The notes beneath the pieces were generated by a model. The model worked only from the letters and a program-made list of their open reading frames with translations, did not search any database and was not told the origin of the DNA. A program made the translations under genes and the position numbers. From positions 1,102,262 to 1,166,261 of the forward strand of contig CH002901.1 in assembly GCA_000149265.1 (NCBI GenBank): a stretch of 64,000 nucleotides of DNA, read 5' to 3'. The number at the start of each line of letters is the position of its first letter. Within the stretch, counting starts at the first letter, position 1. This stretch comes from Ciona savignyi (Eukaryota > Chordata > Ascidiacea > Phlebobranchia > Cionidae). Positions 36,036-53,500 of the stretch are shown one piece after another.

Positions 36036-39000
36036 CTGCACTGGAATCTAGTAATAAACAATAAGTACCAGTAACAGTGCAACGTGTTTACTTACTGTTA
36101 AGATGGCAACAAACTCCTTGATGGAAGTACGAAGATATTTCCGCTTATCTTTGTGAACCTTGCCTGCTTGCTGGGCTGCAGTGTCACGACATTCCTTTAT
36201 TTCCGACACCTTCTTGTTGTATCTGGTGACGAAATTGTCTCAAACTTAGCAGAAACTTACTTAGCAGAAACTTGCAACCGCATGTATTTAAATCTATTAT
36301 TAACTTCTTGCAGAAAACAGAAGATAATATTTTGATGAAATTAAGTACAACTTTAATTTATATTCCGCAAGTAAAGATGTTTTGTGGTCGATTGAAAATT
36401 TATCCACAGATCTTTGTGTACATCTAATTATATTGTCCAAAAGCATACAACAACAACAATGGCACCATCATTAAAAGCAAGGCAATCTTTTCACTTTTAT
36501 ATTTAATTGTGAAAATATCTGTTTTTTTCTAGAAATAATAAAAACACCAACCCCTTTATCGATGAGAATACATCCTCAGCGCTTCTGTGCAACATGATCA
36601 CCTCATCTCTGAATAACGTCAGGCAGAAATTTGACTGAAGGACAGGACGCCACAAACCTAAATGATTGATAGGTTGGATATTTACGACATGTATATATAT
36701 ATATATATATATATTTACAGTACCGCACTGTTGTTGAAATATTGTATAGGCACACAAACTAACCTAATCAATACATACTGGACCATCTTAAACAATTAAC
36801 ACTCATTTCCATTTCATACTCATTTTCTTCTTTGTCACAATTGTATTTACTTAAATTTGAAACTAATGCATGGATGTGTTTCTGCTGTTTTACACTGAAA
36901 ATCGAGAACAGAGGATCTCACAACAAAATTTAACTTTCAGATTTAAAGAATATAAGCAATATAGTTAGTAGAATATAGCAATCCTAACGAGCATCGGTAA
37001 AACTCAACAATAGCAAACAGAAAATCATAGCTCAGATAACTGAAATTTCAGTTAAAAGTTTATAATATCTACTGCATTTTCTTTAAAAGTTTGGCCTCTC
37101 AAGCAAGTCACCCTAATCATCCAAACTTACCTGTGGTGGCTTCCTGGCTAGACACCATGGATGGATGACAGAGCAGGTAGCCAAAATAAATCCATCTTTC
37201 CAAAGATTCGATACTGATATACTCGCATTGCATCTGGGAGTGTCAACCAAGAAATTTTAATTGAAAAGTATTAGGCTATTAGCTTCAGGAATTATCTTAA
37301 GTTTTTAACTTGGTTAAAATAGTATTTGATGAAGATTTAAATTCTGTAGTACTCTGTAGCACTTACACATAAGTTATATGTATAGAAAAATATGAAACTT
37401 AATAAATGTTTTAAGTTAAATTTAGTTCTAGTACTAATATTAAACATAAATAATAGTTGTCCATACATTTTGATACAGTGAAAAAACAAGCATACAACAA
37501 TATAAAATTTTAAAACATTTACTAACTATTAATACCTCGGTTTGTCAAAATGTTATATTCAAATAAATATATAACATTAAATTAATATTACAAATGAAAA
37601 CCCTTATTGGTCAATATAAATAGGCCTATATAAAATTAAATTAATATTTCAAATGTACAAAAAAAAATGCTCAAAAATTTGACAACTAATATGAAAAACC
37701 TTATCGGTCAATGCAGGGTTTAGCATCTGGGATGGTGTGGCTATAACGTTGAAGAGTGAAGCATTTCTCCACACATCTGCAACATTGTTTCTTTGTGGGT
37801 AGATCTGCAGTAACGACATCACGGCGCTAAACATCGACTGCAGGCGAAGAATAGGTTAATGCTACAAGGAAGAGTTAACAACTTAGAATTTTCAAAATAT
37901 TTTAAAGATTCTCTGCTTGTTTAAGAGATATTATATAAATTGGGAGACTTTGTTAAAATTTAACAAACGGGATGATACTTGTATTAATTGCGCATTTATA
38001 TGTTTTATATTTCCTCATACATTGATACTGTCATTTAGACATTTTTTTTGATTATGTTAAAAAGTCCATGGATGTAATAACTCAGTACTGGTACATGTCC
38101 CAAACTCAAGAAGCTATTGGTGGGCATTAAAGTGAACAATATAAGTATGTAAAAAATCTTTTACACTGATGCATTTTTTTAACTAAACTAATCAAACGAA
38201 ATCAAACAAAATACAACTAAAAACACCAAAAAAGATTGAAATACCCGGCTATGTGCTCCAAAATCTTCTACCAACTTTTTAAGAGGATGTTCAAAATCTA
38301 CAATCATTTGTCCAAGTCGTGCATAATCCTTATCCCTGGATCAAAACATATCACCAATATTAAATGTGCTAAGTACTCTAACTTGACATTATTGCCAAAT
38401 TGTTCAGTTTCTTTTTTTAAAGAAAAAAGAAATTATTGATAATACAATTTTGATTATTGGGAAAAGTAAAAAATATGGTACAACTAAAAGAGTGTGTTCC
38501 TGCTGTATTATGTACAATTGCCAAGACTACTTATCATTTACATTCAGTGTAACCAGTAACTGCTATAAAAAACTAGGCATATTATTCAAAAATATTTTAT
38601 TCAATTAGATCAACTTACATTTTTCCGTGTATCATATCATGAGCATGATCATAAAGTCCAATAATTGCTTTACGATCATCAATGCGTGTCACGAGTATCA
38701 TCAGAGAAGCATAACGAACTATAAGCTCCAAAAATTGGGATGTCAAATCATAGTTGACAGTCTTGAAACAATTATAGTTTTTAGAAGTGCGATACCGATA
38801 ACCTACAATAGCACTGCCTTTTTAAAGAAATCATATTTTATTGCATGTTTGCAGTGGATGGCTTTATTCAAGTTACCATTTGGTTATAAACTTAAACATC
38901 CATGGACAAAACTTGAAAACTTGACAAAACAAAAACATATTATAGGAGACTGGCAACATCATCAAGTATTTACCCTTCTCAAACATACAATGCAAACAAA

Positions 39001-40308
39001 TTCTTACCAAATCCAAGTATATAGAAAGACTGTCGAACGTCGCAAGCAGCTCATAGAAATGGTCCTGCATTGGGTTAATAATCAAATTACATCAGAGGCC
39101 ATTGTTAAACTCTGTTTTCAATTTACCTTGAATTCCAAAACATCGACAAAAGTGTGGTAGTATAATGATAATCCCTTCAGAATATCGTTTTTGGCATTGT
39201 TAACTCCAGCCAACTGGTTCTAAAAAGGAAGTTGTGATGATGATTATTGATTAGCTAGCATGAACAATAAATAAATATACATATTGTGTGGGCAGCAGGA
39301 TGGAACGATTTTTGCCCAGACTCAACCCACCTATGCTGAGTTTAAAAACCAATTCAATCAAGAAATTTGCTTCAGAACAAATAATTCGTGTGCATTTATT
39401 AATTTAATAACAATCCGAATAAACCTTTATGCACCACCAATAATAATTAAATTTCAAATCTACCTCTTACCGAAATTGTTTAAGAGAAAAACAAACAATT
39501 GAATTTCTGAACCATATGTTAATAATTATAAGGCACATACCACAACACACCAAAGGATATAAATTGTACCTGGTTATTCCTAATATCAACAACCGGGAAT
39601 TTACGAACAATAAACTTTACTCCGGATTCCAATGCTTTGTCTGTCAAGAAAGTTGGCTTCGACCGACTATCACTGCATGCCTAAAAACATCACAAACAAC
39701 AAATTAATTAGTAAATTGGACCAAATAAAAAGTGAGTTTTATACACACTCAAAGATATTGAAACCGGGCTGAGTGCTTTTAAATGAAAACCTTAATTTAT
39801 GATGAAAATAAGGTTGTTTAAGTGATAGAACCATGTTATGTATTTAATTAGTGGTGATTAACTCACGAATAAGTAAGGCATTATCACATGGGTAATCGTT
39901 ATATTACTTAGCGCCAGTCAAGATACCAGCGATTTTGCAGTGTCAGCCGCTGGTTCTGATCCCACAATTTTTTGATTACCTACAGATCTTATACATTTTT
40001 GAGCTGCGGCCAAACAACTTTTTTATTTAATCTATCTAAACCACTGTCTAACAGCCTCAAGCCCCACAATTAAAACTTCCGTGTCCTACTGACAAGATAA
40101 TGTTACCACATAGCAATAGAACCAGAACGCCACTGCAAATTTATTCTTGTATAAAAATTATATTTTATATGTGATAATAAAGCGGTAAAAGCTTTGCACT
40201 GACCTTTTTGATATTGTAAATCCGTGTCAGCATGCCAGTGGCACGATTATTAAGAATAATAAGCTTTTCAGCTAATTTTTGTTGCCCTGGTACCACCCTC
40301 GCCATCAT
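21298..40308 (-). CDS. NCKAP1: NCKAP1/HEM (Nap1) subunit of the WAVE regulatory complex
   Basis: Membrane-associated scaffold that pairs with CYFIP/Sra1 in the WAVE complex, controlling Arp2/3 actin nucleation. Exons (high to low): 40308-40204, 39680-39570, 39219-39127, 39064-39008, 38761-38619, 38335-38245, 37837-37700, 37233-37131, 36657-36552, 36222-36096, 35367-35231, 34297-34156, 33811-33680, 33235-33090, 32328-32076, 31695-31553, 31077-30946, 30575-30454, 27304-27211, 26881-26733, (gap)-26259, one of 25914-25821/25098-25005, 24589-24507, 24093-24013, 23414-23325, 22490-22266, 21540-21298. Phases join throughout, giving about 1150 residues against about 1128 in vertebrates. Family landmarks: QQKLAEKL and [10 protein letters not shown] at the start, [53 protein letters not shown], and [18 protein letters not shown] near the end. 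Start chosen at tandem Met codons (40308); the frame stays open to 40443. Antisense frames over these exons are shadows. Confidence 0.95.
22040..22229. mobile_element. MITE-like inverted-repeat element in NCKAP1 intron
   Basis: The left end AAACTAAAAGGGAAGAAGGG and the right end (reverse complement AAACTAAAAGGAGGGAAAG) are imperfect inverted repeats around a GTTAGGGTTAG-type centre. It has no coding capacity. It lies between the last two NCKAP1 coding exons. Ends are approximate and no target duplication was defined. Confidence 0.5.
22770..23000 (-). mobile_element. SINE copy, diverged, in NCKAP1 intron
   Basis: Complement of the SINE tail (CCCATAAATGG, TTAACACACAGGCAATTG), middle (CACCCACCGTAGGGTTA) and body (CAGGCAATCTCCGTTAAGTG) is recognisable. 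Confidence 0.65.
25005..25098 (-). CDS. NCKAP1: NCKAP1 alternative exon 22b (canonical)
   Basis: A 94-nt exon with acceptor TGTAG and donor GTATGC, encoding [17 protein letters not shown] then [11 protein letters not shown]. By remembered comparison it matches the vertebrate NCKAP1 segment at about 18 of 31 positions, better than exon 22a does (about 11). Including both or neither exon would shift the frame, so one must be chosen. Confidence 0.8.
25821..25914 (-). CDS. NCKAP1: NCKAP1 alternative exon 22a (duplicated, divergent)
   Basis: A 94-nt exon with acceptor AATAG and donor GTATTG, phase 0 in and phase 1 out. It encodes [19 protein letters not shown] followed by [11 protein letters not shown]. 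It is the same length as the exon at 25005-25098, enters and leaves in the same phase, and matches its product at about 14 of 31 positions, so it is a duplicated variant of the same protein segment. Confidence 0.7.
26259..26341 (-). CDS. NCKAP1: NCKAP1 exon truncated by the assembly gap
   Basis: Encodes [19 protein letters not shown] followed by SQITELK and a GTAAGA donor. The 5' part and acceptor of this exon fall in the 100-N gap immediately next to it; about ten codons appear to be missing by family comparison. Confidence 0.85.
26342..26441. other. Assembly gap (100 N)
   Basis: Exactly 100 N inside NCKAP1. It hides the 5' end of the exon ending at 26259 and the acceptor of the preceding intron. 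Confidence 0.95.
26966..27061 (+). repeat. Short direct repeat in NCKAP1 intron
   Basis: A roughly 30-bp unit, ATTAAAATTAAACATGTCAC and flanks, occurs twice about 60 bp apart. It is a simple local duplication in AT-rich intron. Confidence 0.7.
29438..29518 (+). pseudogene. Transposase N-terminal remnant in hAT element
   Basis: After a TTTTAG acceptor-like site, an ATG opens a 26-codon frame with [15 protein letters not shown], the pattern Lys/Arg-Gln-Thr-x-Ile-Ser-x-Phe-Phe-x-Lys often seen at the start of hAT-type transposases, then TAA. In the adjacent duplicate copy the TAA reads as Lys (AAA), so the stop arose or was lost after duplication. The assignment is by pattern memory only. Confidence 0.45.
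29481..29760 (+). repeat. 142-bp tandem duplication inside the hAT element
   Basis: Unit 29481-29622 is repeated at 29623-29760 (both begin AACGCAAAGCAAACCACGGC). The second copy has a short deletion and a few substitutions. Divergence is low, so the duplication is young or the element has been recently active. Confidence 0.85.
29846..30321 (+). mobile_element. Nested hAT-like non-autonomous element
   Basis: Begins TAGGGCTGTGC and ends GCATAGTCCTA, approximate inverted termini of the TAGGGCTG type common in hAT MITEs. Subterminal GGTTAACCG motifs occur at both ends. Flanks TATTTAAG and TATTTCAG match at 7 of 8 positions, consistent with an 8-bp target duplication. It lies wholly inside the larger hAT element, so it inserted later. 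Confidence 0.7.
34690..34770 (+). repeat. Direct repeat with hairpin in NCKAP1 intron
   Basis: CTGGTATGTAAACATATA occurs twice in tandem, and TGGTGGTCTGGTAT pairs with the following ATACCAAACCACCA to form a potential hairpin. It has no coding meaning. Confidence 0.6.
36002..36031. repeat. (TA)n microsatellite
   Basis: About 15 uninterrupted TA units in an NCKAP1 intron. A second TA run lies at about 36692-36712 in the neighbouring intron. Confidence 0.9.
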
Positions 40309-40816
40309 GCTACGCGTCGCAGATCGCATTCTGGTGTTCGGGCGAGTTACGGGCCAAGGCAAATATTTGTTTTCGAAAAAAGGCGACGATTTCGTCCGTA
40401 AATGTAACTCAACAGCGCTGCACACCGATTCCGTTACGCCCAAGTAGTAAGTTCCCCTTGAGCGATTACTGTTCCACGTGAGTGCGCTTTGATATTTATA
40501 CTGCTAAGTAAATATGTTTGGGGACATGTGTTTCGAATGTTACTGGTACACGTTTTTGTTCGAGCATTTTTACGGTGTTTTTATTTGTACTAATATTTAT
40601 TACAACAATTGATGTGAATAAAAATAAACTGCAATCTGCACGATAACGTAAACAGAATTTCATGTTTATTTTGAGTTATAAACAATTTTCTTTTTTCATA
40701 GCTGCCACATATTGTCACCTTTTGTGAATAGTTCTGTATTTTCTTCAGGCTTGCAGTAAACCCAATATGATGCTCTTAGTAATGTAGGTTGTTTTAATTG
40801 TAACTTAAATGAGAAA
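40309..40816. promoter_or_regulatory. Divergent promoter region NCKAP1/ALKBH5
   Basis: 508 bp separate the chosen NCKAP1 start codon (- strand) from the ALKBH5 start codon (+ strand). No TATA box convincingly belongs to either gene. A palindromic E-box CACGTG lies at 40475-40480. The NCKAP1-side 130 bp is GC-richer than the rest. Shared regulation is inferred from geometry only. Confidence 0.5.
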
Positions 40817-47501
<6,685 letters not shown>

Positions 47502-47692
47502 ATTCATCAAGCTACCAGTACAACTTTTACGCATATGGTGTTGTAGATAGGCTGGATGGTATTTTACAATGGACAGTTGTACAGGTGCTCACATACCTGC
47601 CATAGACCAAACCAACTGAATTTTAGTCCACCGTCATTTAAGTCTTATGATAATTATTGATAAGTCTATTTTTTTTAGTTCGCACTATTACA

Positions 47693-47698
47693 AATAAA
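47693..47698 (+). terminator. Poly(A) signal of ALKBH5
   Basis: AATAAA lies 192 nt after the ALKBH5 stop codon (47499-47501), the first canonical hexamer downstream. Confidence 0.6.
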
Positions 47699-48008
47699 TG
47701 AATAATTCAACAAAGCGTGAATTAAATTAACATGTTTTAATAACCCTTTACAGTAACACACCACCATCATATTTATTTTATGTTGCAACTTTTTTTGATT
47801 ATGTACTATGTTTCTTGTGCTAGTATAGGCCGCTGCCTAACATACAGTATTGTATTGTACAGTTAATACTCGTTTTATGGATAAACTTAAAACGCCTTAT
47901 TTGACTTTTTTAATTGATCTGTTAGGCCCTTTCAAAATATGTTCCCGTTACACATACAATTATAGCATGTGCGATAAATCCAGTTCATATGTTTAAATTT
48001 GGTTAGGA

Positions 48009-48122
48009 TAAGATATTCATTCCGCGTGAATGGGAAAACCAAGAGGGTTAACACACGGGCAATTGTTAGATCACCTCGTGCCCACCGTCGGGTTACCGAA
48101 GCTATTGCAGTGTGTTGTATAT
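48009..48122 (-). mobile_element. SINE copy, 3' fragment
   Basis: Reverse-oriented 3' portion of the SINE (GTGAATGGGAAAACCAAG, CCACCGTCGGGTTACCG) directly followed by a full copy in the same orientation. Confidence 0.75.
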
Positions 48123-48412
48123 GATAGGATTGGATATTCATGTTTATCACCGTGAATGGGAAAACCAAGGGGGTTAACACACGGGCAATCGTCGGATCAC
48201 CTCGCGCCCACCGTTGCGTTACCGGAGCTATTGCAGTGTGTTGTATATGATAGACACGTTCCTTTAATTTGGTAGAACCCATTAATCCGCTGGGTTTAGG
48301 CAATGTCCGTTAAGTGCCTTGCCCAAGGACACAACCGACTAGCTAGCGACAAGTTTCGTACCTTTAACCTTTCGATTGAAAGGCGACGCACTTAACCGCC
48401 AGACTAACCGGT
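48123..48412 (-). mobile_element. SINE copy, full length
   Basis: One of the best-preserved copies. On the - strand it runs from the tRNA-like head (CTTTCAATCGAAAGGTT) through GTCCTTGGGCAAGGCACTTA and GATTAATGGGTTCTACC to the ACGGTGATAAACATGAATA tail. The head resembles a tRNA with an A-box-like TGGTCTGGCGGTT, so the family is tRNA-derived and non-coding. Confidence 0.85.
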
Positions 48413-48644
48413 TGGTTAAGTTTAATAACCCAGTCTGGTTTTGTAATGTATCGCACCTTTCACTGAATGGTGGTTTAATCGAACTGGTCGCTATAGCTAG
48501 TCCATGGTCTCCTTAGACACATGCCTTTTTATTGCACCCCGCCGCAGTACAAATAACAGCACATTTAGAACGTGTTAATGGCCAAAGATGACTTTTTTCA
48601 CTTAATACAAGCTTGTAAAATCGTGATACCTCCTTTTCCGACCG

Positions 48645-48900
48645 ATTAGGTTGGTGGATTAATTCGCCTTTCAGTCGGAGGTTTGTGGATTCGAAATTGG
48701 TCGCCTGCTAGTTAGTTCTGTCTTTGGACAAGGCACTTAACGGACATTACCTGAACCTAGTGGAATGATGGGCACTACCATATTGAAGGAACGTCTGATT
48801 CAAAACACAACACATTGCAACCCGACTGGGTGCAAGGTGATCTGACGATTCGCCGTGTGTTAACGCTCATTGCGTTTTCTTATTCATGGCGATCAATATC
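48645..48900 (+). mobile_element. SINE copy, diverged full length
   Basis: Head with the best B-box-like sequence of the window (GGATTCGAAATT), body ACAAGGCACTTAACGGACAT and tail ATTCATGGCGATCAATAT. Confidence 0.75.
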
Positions 48901-49129
48901 ATATAACTAAACAATAGTACTTCGTTAAGAATTACAGAAGCAAAAATCAAAGGATTTTCATAATTTATGCAAACGGCAAGTTGAAAATTCAAATTAATAA
49001 TGAACCTTGAAAACGGTACTGTGGCCGAATGATTATCGCGACCGATTCATATAGGCCTACAGGATTAAGTTTAAAAACGTTTTTGGGTAAATTAATTAAT
49101 TGGAAAATCCAATTTAGGCTACATTAGCG

Positions 49130-49450
49130 TAAATAAGAAAACGCACAATGGGTTACCGGAGCTATTGTAGTTTGTTTTATATGATTAAGTCGTTCATTTA
49201 ATTTTGATGCTACAAAATAATTCACTGGGTTCAGGCAATGTCGGCCAAGTTGTTCAAGGACACAGATGGGCAGCTACCGATCAACCTGCAACCCTGCGTC
49301 TTTTAATAAACAAAAGTTGTAGTAGAACCCATTAATACAGTGGGTTTAGCCGGTATCTAATTATGCCTTGCCATAGGACACAGCCGACTAGTTAGATACA
49401 GTTTTAATGTTGTAACCCATCGGTTGAAAGTCGATGTCCTAACCCAACAA
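49130..49450 (-). mobile_element. Two adjacent old SINE fragments
   Basis: Reverse-oriented fragments at about 49130-49300 and 49318-49450, each recognisable by the complements of GCCTTGC..AGGACACA and CCCATTAAT..GGGTTTA. Both are strongly diverged. Confidence 0.6.
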
Positions 49451-50535
49451 TTTATTCGAACTTACCCCATTAAGTTCATTGAGTTTACTAAACACTCAAT
49501 AAAACATGTAAAAAAGAGAGTAGTTGGTCACGGTTAACGAACAGCAGAGTGGAATGTATAGCGTAAGCAGAGTCAGATTGATGTAAGTAAAAAGAGTAAC
49601 ACGTCTGGATTTAATTCCTTGTCGATTTAATCCCAGTTCGGTTTAATTCGATGTGGATTCAATCTCTTGTGTGTTTAATCCCGTGTGGTGTATTTGCAAT
49701 TGCAACTGCTAAAGGTGGTAGGCCTATTGTTTTTTTTTCTCGTTGGAACAAGATGTGCACATCTTACTACCGAATTATTACAGTCATGCTGCGATATCAA
49801 AGGTAAAGAATTATAAAACCTCTGAAAATAGTATGTCATATGGCGCCATACAACGCCATTGGAAATGTGTCTGGACCAACGCCACTTTATATAAATTTTA
49901 ACCTGAAGCCATTGAAATTATGTAACTTCTTATGTAAGAGTATTGACATTAGCAGTTCAACGACCTGGAGAGTAGACAGAAGACGCCCATATTCTCTTAA
50001 GTGCCAGAGTTGTCATTGGTCAGTTCTAGTGTGCATGGAGCATGACCAGGTTACTATAGGTTGTTATCGCAGTTCTCTTTATTCTCTAACAATAGATCGC
50101 GTGAGCGGTTGTTTTAAAACAATCAGTGGTAAGAGCGAAAGATAATTGTTACCCAAGGTGTCTGCAGTGTTCGGATTCAGAGAACTATACACTATTATCG
50201 ATGATAAAAGATAAAATTGTTCGATTGTCGATACGTATATTTTTTTGTTTTGTAAATACGATTCTGCATTGTACACTGACGAGTCGTTTGTTTATTATTG
50301 GTACCTGGATGTGTAGTACCTACCTCGGTATTTAACAAACTAGAAGCGTTAGTAAGCTTTATATTCATTTGATACGATGTATTTAGTATTATTGGTTACA
50401 GTTTATAATAAGCCTAAATTGTTTTGTTAAGGTTTAAGGTAGTTTTTATACAAAGCAGAAGAGAATTATTCAGGACTACTTTTTACATATGATGTCGACA
50501 AAACCCGAACTATTTTTTTGCATTTTAGATATCTG

Positions 50536-50562
50536 TTTTATTTAGTTGCTGGTGAAAACAAA
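50536..50562 (+). promoter_or_regulatory. Unpaired 3' splice site just before PLA2G15 start
   Basis: TTTTATTTAG ends at 50545, 17 nt before the ATG at 50563. No upstream coding exon was found to pair with it. In tunicates such a site can accept a trans-spliced leader, or it may end a 5' UTR intron. Confidence 0.35.
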
Positions 50563-53500
50563 ATGTCTTTGTTAAAATTTTATACCATTACTATATTTAT
50601 TGCTGTATTTTGCAAAGGATTTCCTCAAGCTGAACATGTGCAAACTTTTACAAAGCCGAACAAGTATGGTGGGCAAAGCCAAAGGTCAAGCTGTGTCTCT
50701 CCAAACAAGTACAATCGTAAACCCATTGTCATGAGTATGTAATCTTGTTTTTGAATTGTATACATCTGTGGTACTTTAAAAGTGAATAAAAAGTGTGTTG
50801 ATTATTATCTTCAGTAAAAATATTTACAGGTTTATCTTTTAATTGCAGGTATAATTTCAGTATAAATGTTGATTTAAATATCAGTTACATTCATTACTTT
50901 AGCATTAAAATGGTGAAAACAATAACCGTGTACAGCGTATTTATAATGATAATGATGTATTATTTCTTTAAATTAGTTATTTTTAATTACCAGTATCTAT
51001 AATCTATTTAACCTTTTTTAACTCTTAGTTCCTGGTGTGCTTGGTTCCCAACTGGAAGGCAAACTAAACAAACCCGATGTAGTTTCGATATTGTGTTCTA
51101 AACAGTCGGACTGGTACAGTTTATGGCTAAATCTTGAGCAACTCGTTCCCTGGGAAGTAGACTGCTGGGTGGATAATATAAAGTAAGTGCCAATTTTTTT
51201 ATAAAGTAAAAACAATTTTATATAAATTTTAGCAGTAAGTGGACAGTTTCTGTACTATAAGCAGGAATGTTTTAACCACATATTCAAACCAAACAAAATG
51301 TAAATTTTCCTGTTCCACAGCAGAAAATGATTCAGACTACTGGTAAATATATTAATAGAGAATGAAATTATCCATTTTTGAGAGCTTCGAGATAAAATTT
51401 CCAACATTTAGGGTTGTAAAGAAAAGTAAATCAAATTTTCTAGGCCGCATATTATTAATATTAGTAACCTATTTTTGTGTTGGATCATGCATCACACGAC
51501 TACAATCATATGATTATGACATCATACAGGATGCTGTATAACAATGAAACAAGGCAAGTACGAAATAATTATGGAGTCCAAACTAGAGTGCCACAATTTG
51601 GATCAACCTATGCCTTCGAATACCTTGATAAAGATAAATATGGAATTGGTAATATAATTTTCTATGCCATAATTTTTACATGGAACTTTCATTAGCCATT
51701 TTAACTTTTTTTTAAATTTTAATAACATGTTATGGCAGTTCTATAGTATTTATCCAATATGTAAAATAATAAAATTTTAAACCTTAAAAAGTTTATTTTA
51801 CATCTCATTATAAATATAACAAAATTTTGTTTTTAATCTTACTGTATCTAAAATCTTATTTCTATGTAAAATAGATTTTCCTAAAAGCGTGTAGGTGGTT
51901 TTTTTTTATTTTTTTATAATAATCAGTTTATTTATAAATTTATTGTTTTAAAACGTAATAAAATTACAAGCTCTGTAAATTTTCTCACCTCCCACCTTTA
52001 TACATCCTATTACAAACATAAAATATATATTATATTGTTTTGGTCTTAATTAAATTTTGTTTGCTTATTATTGTTCTTTTGCTTAAGTTTGGCAGCCGCG
52101 TCAACTATATTTATTAAATGATATCCTTTTTTTTAGATGACGTGTTTTAACGACTGTTCGTTTTGCCGTCTATTTCTGTTCCTGTGTCATAATTTGACTT
52201 GTTAAAACTGAGCCAAAAAATGAATAAACTAAACTAAACATTACTATTATAAGTCTTTGTTAATTTGCTTGTTTTTCAGGAAGTTTATATTTCGCACCAC
52301 TTGTTGATTACATGACTTGTAATCTCGGATACACCAAGTTAAAAGATCTCTTTGGTGCTCCCTTCGACTGGCGACTCTCACCATGTAATTATACACTGAT
52401 TGATTCTTTAACTTTACTTTAAATTGTGAAATGTGGTTTTTACTAATTTACACTGTCTATGATATTAAAAGAAATCTTGTGTGTTTAAATGTTTTGCACT
52501 TTTTATTTCAGTTGTATTATTAAAGTACTGTCGTTTTATATACTTAAATTAATGTAAAATATACAGATATGTGTAAATTTTTATGATTTTTATGAATTTT
52601 TATGGTTCGGTTAACTGAATTTTTAATTTCAGTACAGCACAAAAAGTTCTTCAAAAACTTGAGCACTTTGATTGAAACTACTTACAAAAACAACAACAAC
52701 AGAAAAGTGGTAGTGATTGGGCACAGTATGGGGAACATGTTCATGTATTATCATCTAAAACGAAAGTCCCAGGCTTGGAAAGACAAATACATTGATTCAT
52801 TTGTGTCAATTTCATCTCCTTATTTTGGCTCCATGAAATCTTTAAAAGCACTACTATCCGGTAAGTTTTACTTCAAATACTCTATTTTGTATGTTCGTTT
52901 ACGTTATTACTTTTGTATAAAAATTATTTTTGTTAAGTGTTACTTGTTTATGTTATGATTTATTGATTAGCATTGCCTGTGCTCCCAGAACAATGTATAA
53001 AGCATCATCTTGTTTTAGTTACAGTCTATCGTACTAAATATATTATTTATGTAGTAACAAAACCACTTTACATATATGCTTCTTTCCTGGGAAGCATGCC
53101 CTATCATACAAAATATAACTGTACTTGCCACTTCAGGTTTTTACCCATTTAACAATTTCTTGTAAATGTTAATGGCAGCAGTATAAATTTGTAGTATCGA
53201 ATCCATTGCTTCTTTTAGCAAAATTATTTTTTCTGCTAATTTTTGACTTATTCTAAACTAGTATGTCCTGTTTCTACCCCAGTTTTTGTAAAGGAAAAAA
53301 CTCGATGCCATTTTAATATGCAGCATAACGTATAAAGAAATTTGAAAGAACTATCTCAGCAATTAAGCATTGAGTACTTTATACAGGTGAAACAGAGGGC
53401 CATGATTGGGTTCTACCGAAGCTAAAACTTCGCTCTGCTGTTCGAACTGCACCAGCGTTTTCATTCGTGCTTCCTAGGCCTGATCTTTGGCCGAAAGACA

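Larger units (their letters stand above)
47502..50562. other. Intergenic region rich in SINEs
   Basis: No gene could be supported. Four or five SINE copies in both orientations fill about half of it (48009-49450). The segment 49520-50500 contains the upstream region of the phospholipase gene and only short, uninterpretable reading frames. Confidence 0.6.

Noticed and set aside
38627..39160. 177-codon + strand frame
   Set aside because: Lies opposite NCKAP1 exons 4 and 5, which have family matches and correct splice sites on the - strand.
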